From NCBI RefSeq assembly GCF_028737255.1, contig NZ_JAQZAN010000003.1, positions 62,001-126,000 on the forward strand: a stretch of DNA of 64,000 nt, in the 5' to 3' direction. The position numbers and the translations under genes were made by a program. The notes below the pieces were generated by a model. That model was not told where the DNA came from. It did no database searches and saw only the letters and a program-made list of their open reading frames with translations. The stretch comes from Actinomycetospora straminea. Lineage in GTDB: Bacteria; Actinomycetota; Actinomycetes; Mycobacteriales; Pseudonocardiaceae. Below are positions 60,637 through 64,000 of the stretch, piece after piece; the first letter of the stretch is position 1, and each line of letters opens with the position of its first letter.

Positions 60637-61989
60637 TCAGGTGGGGATGCGGGGTCGTCCGCCGGGTCGGGGTCTTCGGTCGGGGTCGATGATCCAGGGT
60701 GGGGTGAACCAGGGCCGGTCCTCGATCATCTCGATCTGCCAGTGGCCGTGGTGGATGAGCTGGTGGTGGTGGCGGCAGAGCAGGCACATGTTGTCCAGCG
60801 CCGTGGGTCCGCCGTCGAGCCAGTGGCGAATGTGGTGGGCGTGGCAGCGGCGGGGGCGGCGGGTGCAGCCGGGGAACGCGCAGCCGCCGTCGCGCAGGTT
60901 CAGTGCGCGGCGCAGGGCGTCGGGGGCGGTGCGCTGGGTGCGCCCGACGTCGAGGGGTTCGGAGCGGGAGCCGAGGATCATGGGGACGATCTCGGCGTCG
61001 CAGGCCCAGCGGCGCACGGTGGCGGGGTCGACGGCGTGCCCGGAGTCCAGGATGCCGTGGCCGCCGCGCTCGGCGAGGGCGGCGCAGAGCCAGCGGTGGT
61101 CGATGGTGATCGTGAGCAGCGCCCGCCCGGGCCGCTCGGTCCACCCACCCGTCGAGGGAGCCGGGTCGGGGCGGCGCGGCGCGGGGATCAACGCGAGCTC
61201 GTCGTCCTGGGGCTGGGCGTCCTGGGGCTGGGTGTCGCGGTGTTCGTGGCGGGTGTCGGTCACCAGGCCGCGGGGTCCGCGGGTGTCCCCGACGAGCTCG
61301 GTGAACGCGTCGGCCTGGCGTTTGACCAGGCCCCGCTCGTCGTCGGCGCCCGCGGGCGCGGCCAGCACCCCGAACACCTCGATGACCATCTCGGCGTCGA
61401 GGGGGTCACCGAGCCGGCCGGTGAACACCAGCGACCCGTCCTTGCGTCGCAGCAGCCGCAGCTCGTCGAGGGCGTCCTCGCCGTCGGGTGGGGCGGCGCC
61501 GTCGGGGTCGTAGAGGTCGACGAACTTCTTCGCCAGCACCCGCAGCATCCGCGGCGGCAGCACCTGGGCCTGCTCGGCCAGCGTGCGCTCCACCCCGGAC
61601 CACTCCTGCGGTGGCGGTGGGGGCATCAGGGCGTCGAGATGGCGCATCGTGTCCCGGATGACCTTCACGTGCGCCGGGTCGATCGCCCCCGCGGCCAGCG
61701 CGTCCGCGGTGGCCGGCAGCCGCGCGGGCAACAGCTCGCCGTGCAGCGAGGTCCGCGCACACAGATCGGCGGCCTCAGCCACCAGGCGTTTCGCGTCGGC
61801 GCGGTCGAGGTTGTCGCGGTCGGCGACCAGCGCCTCGAGCGAGCGGTAGCCCGCGGCCACGACCGTGTTCAGGTCGGCGAGCGTGGCGATGGCCTGCAGG
61901 CGGCGGTGATAACCCGCGCGCTGAGCGATCACGTCCGCGCGGGCCCGCGCGAGCGCCTCCCGCTCGGCCGCACCCACCGCTTCGCTCAC
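60637..61989 (-). CDS. DUF222 / 13E12-repeat HNH endonuclease-like protein
   Basis: A 450-residue protein of the 13E12 repeat family. The N-terminal DUF222 region is long and helical, ending near residue 310. The C-terminal HNH domain has CAFPGCTRRPRRCHAHHI, HWLDGGPTALDNMCLLCRHHH and HHGHWQIEM, with the zinc Cys pairs and the catalytic His. Such genes occur in many copies in Actinobacteria and behave like domesticated or mobile endonucleases; their biological role is not settled. GTG 61989 is the start. The neighbours do not look mobile and no direct repeats are evident, so it is probably resident. Confidence 0.9.
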   Translation of the reverse strand: MSEAVGAAEREALARARADVIAQRAGYHRRLQAIATLADLNTVVAAGYRSLEALVADRDNLDRADAKRLVAEAADLCARTSLHGELLPARLPATADALAAGAIDPAHVKVIRDTMRHLDALMPPPPPQEWSGVERTLAEQAQVLPPRMLRVLAKKFVDLYDPDGAAPPDGEDALDELRLLRRKDGSLVFTGRLGDPLDAEMVIEVFGVLAAPAGADDERGLVKRQADAFTELVGDTRGPRGLVTDTRHEHRDTQPQDAQPQDDELALIPAPRRPDPAPSTGGWTERPGRALLTITIDHRWLCAALAERGGHGILDSGHAVDPATVRRWACDAEIVPMILGSRSEPLDVGRTQRTAPDALRRALNLRDGGCAFPGCTRRPRRCHAHHIRHWLDGGPTALDNMCLLCRHHHQLIHHGHWQIEMIEDRPWFTPPWIIDPDRRPRPGGRPRIPT

Positions 61990-62162
61990 GTGTTCGACGG
62001 TAGCCCCGACCCCCGACAGTCCCGCCCCGCTGCAGGGGCGGCAACGGGGACCTGGGCGTGGCCGGCCACCGAGATGGGTGGCCGACGCCGTTGGCCCTAC
62101 CGCCCCGGCGCCGCATCCTGGCCCGGCGACCGCGCCACGTCGTCACCGCCGGGAGGGAACCG

Positions 62163-62663
62163 ATGAACGCCGCCCTGAGCTTCTACCAGCTGCTGACCAC
62201 GGTGAGCTTCACCCTGCTCGGGCTGTGGTTCGTCGTGCTCGGGCTCGACCCGCGGTGGCGTCAGGACCCCACCCGGCACCGGGCGAGCCTGCACACCACC
62301 CTGATGTTCTTCCTGCCGGGCGTGATGGGACTCGGCTCGGTCCTCTCCGGGGGCGACGCGCTGTTCTGGCGGCTGTTCTTCGTCGTCGGCGGGCTCGTCG
62401 GGCTGGTCGAGGCGGTGGCGTACCTGCGGGCCCCGGCCGACGGGGACCGGGTGCTGCGGCCCCTCGAACCGCTGGTCTACGCCGCGGTCGTGGGCGCCGC
62501 GCTCGTGCCCGGGCCGGTCCTCGGACTGGTGCCCCTGCAGGTCGAGGGCCTCGCGACCGGGCTCGTGTTCGTCGGCGGCCTGGCCCGGTTGTGGCTGGCG
62601 CTCACCCGCAGCGCGACGCCGGCGCGGCCGGGGATCGGGGCGCCCGTCGGTCGCCCCCGGTAG
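62163..62663 (+). CDS. hypothetical membrane protein, 166 aa
   Basis: A 166-residue protein with about five membrane helices: LLTTVSFTLLGLWFVVLGL, TLMFFLPGVMGLGSVL, FWRLFFVVGGLVGLVEAVAYL, PLVYAAVVGAALVPGPVLGL and LATGLVFVGGLARLWLAL. No family is recognised. ATG 62163 follows GGGAGGGAACCG. It diverges from the HNH gene and precedes the MaoC gene by 140 bases. Confidence 0.7.
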   Translation: MNAALSFYQLLTTVSFTLLGLWFVVLGLDPRWRQDPTRHRASLHTTLMFFLPGVMGLGSVLSGGDALFWRLFFVVGGLVGLVEAVAYLRAPADGDRVLRPLEPLVYAAVVGAALVPGPVLGLVPLQVEGLATGLVFVGGLARLWLALTRSATPARPGIGAPVGRPR

Positions 62664-62709
62664 GCACGACGCCGGTCGTGCCCGCGATGTGGGCAGTCCG
62701 GCCCGGGCA

Positions 62710-62756
62710 GATGGGCAGTGCACGCCCTCGGCCCCGACGACCGTCCTCCCTAGCGT
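62710..62756 (+). promoter_or_regulatory. GATGGGCAG motif and TAGCGT -10 before the MaoC gene
   Basis: GATGGGCAG (62710-62718) and TAGCGT (62751-62756, within CCTAGCGTCG) have starts 41 bases apart, exactly as at 53292/53333. A further GGGCAG word lies at 62691. The MaoC ATG 62803 is about 50 bases on, with ribosome binding site GAGGGAGG. Confidence 0.5.
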
Positions 62757-62802
62757 CGTCGGTGCCCGGAGGACCCCGGGCCCGACGAGGGAGGTGCCCG
62801 AC

Positions 62803-63381
62803 ATGACGACGCCGAGCAGCGGGGCCGTGCCGCGGGTGGGCCAGCGGGCCGACCGGTCGCGGTTGGTCACCCGCCGCGACATCGAGCTGTTCACCGCGAT
62901 CTCCGGCGACCGCAACCCGCTGCACTACGACGACGAGTTCGCCGCGGCGACGCGCTTCGGCGGCATCGTCGTCCAGGGCGGCGTCACCACGGCCGTCCTC
63001 AACGCCGTCGTCGCCGAGGACCTCCCCGGCCCCGGCAGCGTCTTCCTGCAGCTCGACCTGCGCTTCCTCGCCCCCGTCCGCCCCGGCGACGTGATCACCG
63101 GGTCGGTCGAGGTGACGGCCGCGCGCACCGACAAGCCGATCACCGAGCTCGCGGTGCGCGTGACCCGCGGCGACGACGTCGTGGCCGTCGAGGGCACCGC
63201 GGTCTGCTGGACCGCGCGGCCTCAGCCCACCGCGGCGGCCCGGGACGGCGCGACCACCTCGTCGGCGACCCAGCGCGCCACGCCCGCGGGCCAGGGCGCG
63301 GGCAGTCCGAGCACCAGGTGCGAGAACCCGGCCTCGACCGCCGCGGCGGCGGCGTCGCGGGTGGCGCCGGGGTCGTCGTAG
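62803..63381 (+). CDS. MaoC-like hot-dog dehydratase, with a likely read-through tail
   Basis: A MaoC-type (R)-specific enoyl-CoA hydratase-like protein. The hydratase-2 motif is seen as ISGDRNPLHYDDEFAAATRFGG with the Asp and His. The hot-dog part ends near residue 138 (AVEGTAVCWTARP). The frame continues for about 55 low-complexity residues (ATTSSATQRATPAGQGAGSP) to 63381, inside the antisense strand of the next gene. The family is usually about 140-160 residues, so the tail looks like loss of the native stop. ATG 62803 is chosen by GAGGGAGG. It may serve fatty-acid or polyketide chain metabolism. Confidence 0.85.
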   Translation: MTTPSSGAVPRVGQRADRSRLVTRRDIELFTAISGDRNPLHYDDEFAAATRFGGIVVQGGVTTAVLNAVVAEDLPGPGSVFLQLDLRFLAPVRPGDVITGSVEVTAARTDKPITELAVRVTRGDDVVAVEGTAVCWTARPQPTAAARDGATTSSATQRATPAGQGAGSPSTRCENPASTAAAAASRVAPGSS

Positions 63382-64000
63382 GCGACCGGCAGGAAGATCG
63401 AGCGCGTGATCTCCGCGGGGTCCCGGCCGATCTCGGCGCAGTAGCGGTCGAGCAGGGCGCTGCGCTCGACGCAGTCTGCGAGGTCGCCGCCGGGGATGTT
63501 CCAGAGGTCGGCGTGGCGGGCGACCACGCGCAGGGTCGCCGACGCCCGGCCCCCGACGAGGATCGGCGGGCGGGGTCGCTGGAGGGGCTTCGGGTTGCCC
63601 CACGCGCCCGTGACCTGCACGTGCTCGCCGTGGTGGTCGAACGGCGCGTCCTCGGTCCAGATCCGCTCGATGACCGTGCAGGCCTCGTCCAGCGCGGCGA
63701 CCGAGTCGCCGAAGTCGTGGTACGGCAGGCCATGGGCCTCGTACTCGCGGCGTGCCCACGGGACGCTCGGGCGGGAGCCGGCGCCGATGCCGAGGTCGAG
63801 CCGCCCGCCCGAGACGTGGTCGACCGTCGTCGCGATCTTCGCGAGCAGGGCCGGCGGGCGGATGCGGTTGCTCGTCACCATGACGCCGAGGCGCAGCCGG
63901 CGCGTGCGGGCCGCGAGCGCCGAGAGCAGCGTCCAGCCCTCGAGGATCGGGCCGTCCGGGTCGCCGCCGATGGGCAGCAGGTGGTCGAACAGCCACGCGT
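63222..64000 (-). CDS. LLM-class (F420/FMN) flavin-dependent oxidoreductase, 5' end outside window
   Basis: About 259 residues of an LLM-type oxidoreductase are present; the 5' end is beyond 64000. The bacterial-luciferase fold is seen in LLPIGGDPDGPILEGWTLLSALAARTRRLRLGVMV, split here as GPILEGWTLLSALAART and RLRLGVMVTSN, then HVSGGRLDLGIGAGSRP and RPPILVGGRASATLRVVARHADLWN. It uses FMNH2 or F420 with an unknown substrate. The C-terminus lies antisense to the tail of the MaoC frame (63222-63381). Confidence 0.9.
   Translation of the reverse strand, partial: AWLFDHLLPIGGDPDGPILEGWTLLSALAARTRRLRLGVMVTSNRIRPPALLAKIATTVDHVSGGRLDLGIGAGSRPSVPWARREYEAHGLPYHDFGDSVAALDEACTVIERIWTEDAPFDHHGEHVQVTGAWGNPKPLQRPRPPILVGGRASATLRVVARHADLWNIPGGDLADCVERSALLDRYCAEIGRDPAEITRSIFLPVAYDDPGATRDAAAAAVEAGFSHLVLGLPAPWPAGVARWVADEVVAPSRAAAVG

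Noticed and set aside
60637..61989. HNH gene as part of an active mobile element
   Set aside because: No flanking repeats, integrase or target duplication is visible; 13E12-type genes are often resident.

Overview
This is a very GC-rich actinobacterial chromosome segment. It most likely comes from the Pseudonocardiales (Pseudonocardia or Actinomycetospora type). The inference rests on base composition, frequent GTG starts, leaderless genes with TANNNT boxes 6-8 nt before the start codon, a 13E12/DUF222 HNH gene, DUF3159, DUF3263, LytR_C and LAL-type LuxR proteins. Gene order from thiE to groEL also follows the Mycobacterium tuberculosis Rv0414c-Rv0440 block (thiE, thiO, thiS, thiG, thiD, def, DUF3263, LytR_C, CDC48-like ATPase, pssA, psd, moeA, groEL2), with local insertions. 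I saw no rRNA, tRNA, prophage, IS element or CRISPR array.

Layout. 1-4161: end of a TauE-type permease, a rhodanese, a multicopper oxidase that looks fused to a SHOCT protein by frameshift, a quinone-oxidoreductase-like MDR protein and a SnoaL-like protein. 4268-8248: an iron-siderophore ABC importer (ATPase, lipoprotein, fused double permease) behind a DtxR/IdeR-like box. 8306-10633: Ser/Thr kinase and RsbW-like anti-sigma factor on the minus strand. 10955-15170: membrane protein, epimerase, chorismate mutase, small proteins and a zinc alcohol dehydrogenase. 15171-20604 (minus): an AcoR-like Fis regulator, then a CheB / CheR-PAS / GAF-AraC operon whose CheR gene carries an internal deletion and frameshift. 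20763-25969: TetR, VOC, DUF3159, Pro-rich membrane protein and a secreted streptogrisin-like protease.

26022-33919 is the thiamine region: thiE and thiO diverge from a 26-bp promoter, thiS-thiG follow a TPP riboswitch, and two tandem thiD genes sit behind a second TPP riboswitch. A P450, a membrane protein and a D-2-hydroxyacid dehydrogenase are interspersed. 34129-45299: HtrA-like protease, def, DUF3263, LytR_C, CDC48-like ATPase, pssA, psd, moeA with a His-rich tail, and a second Ser/Thr kinase. 45331-47175: groEL with two CIRCE operators and a strong terminator. 47421-51964: acyl-CoA synthetase, dehydrogenase, MHS transporter, YccF protein. 51969-64000: cysteine-dioxygenase/GNAT operon, flavin monooxygenase, LuxR/GNAT pair, OsmC/FAD-oxidoreductase operon, SnoaL protein, HNH protein, membrane protein, MaoC protein and a truncated LLM flavin oxidoreductase.

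The most unusual signals are three copies of a ~70-bp near-perfect palindrome at gene ends (two copies contain a gene's stop codon), the decayed CheR gene, the SHOCT-oxidase fusion scar, the symmetric thiE/thiO promoter, and a GATGGGCAG motif at fixed distance from CTAGCGTCG-type -10 boxes in three promoters.
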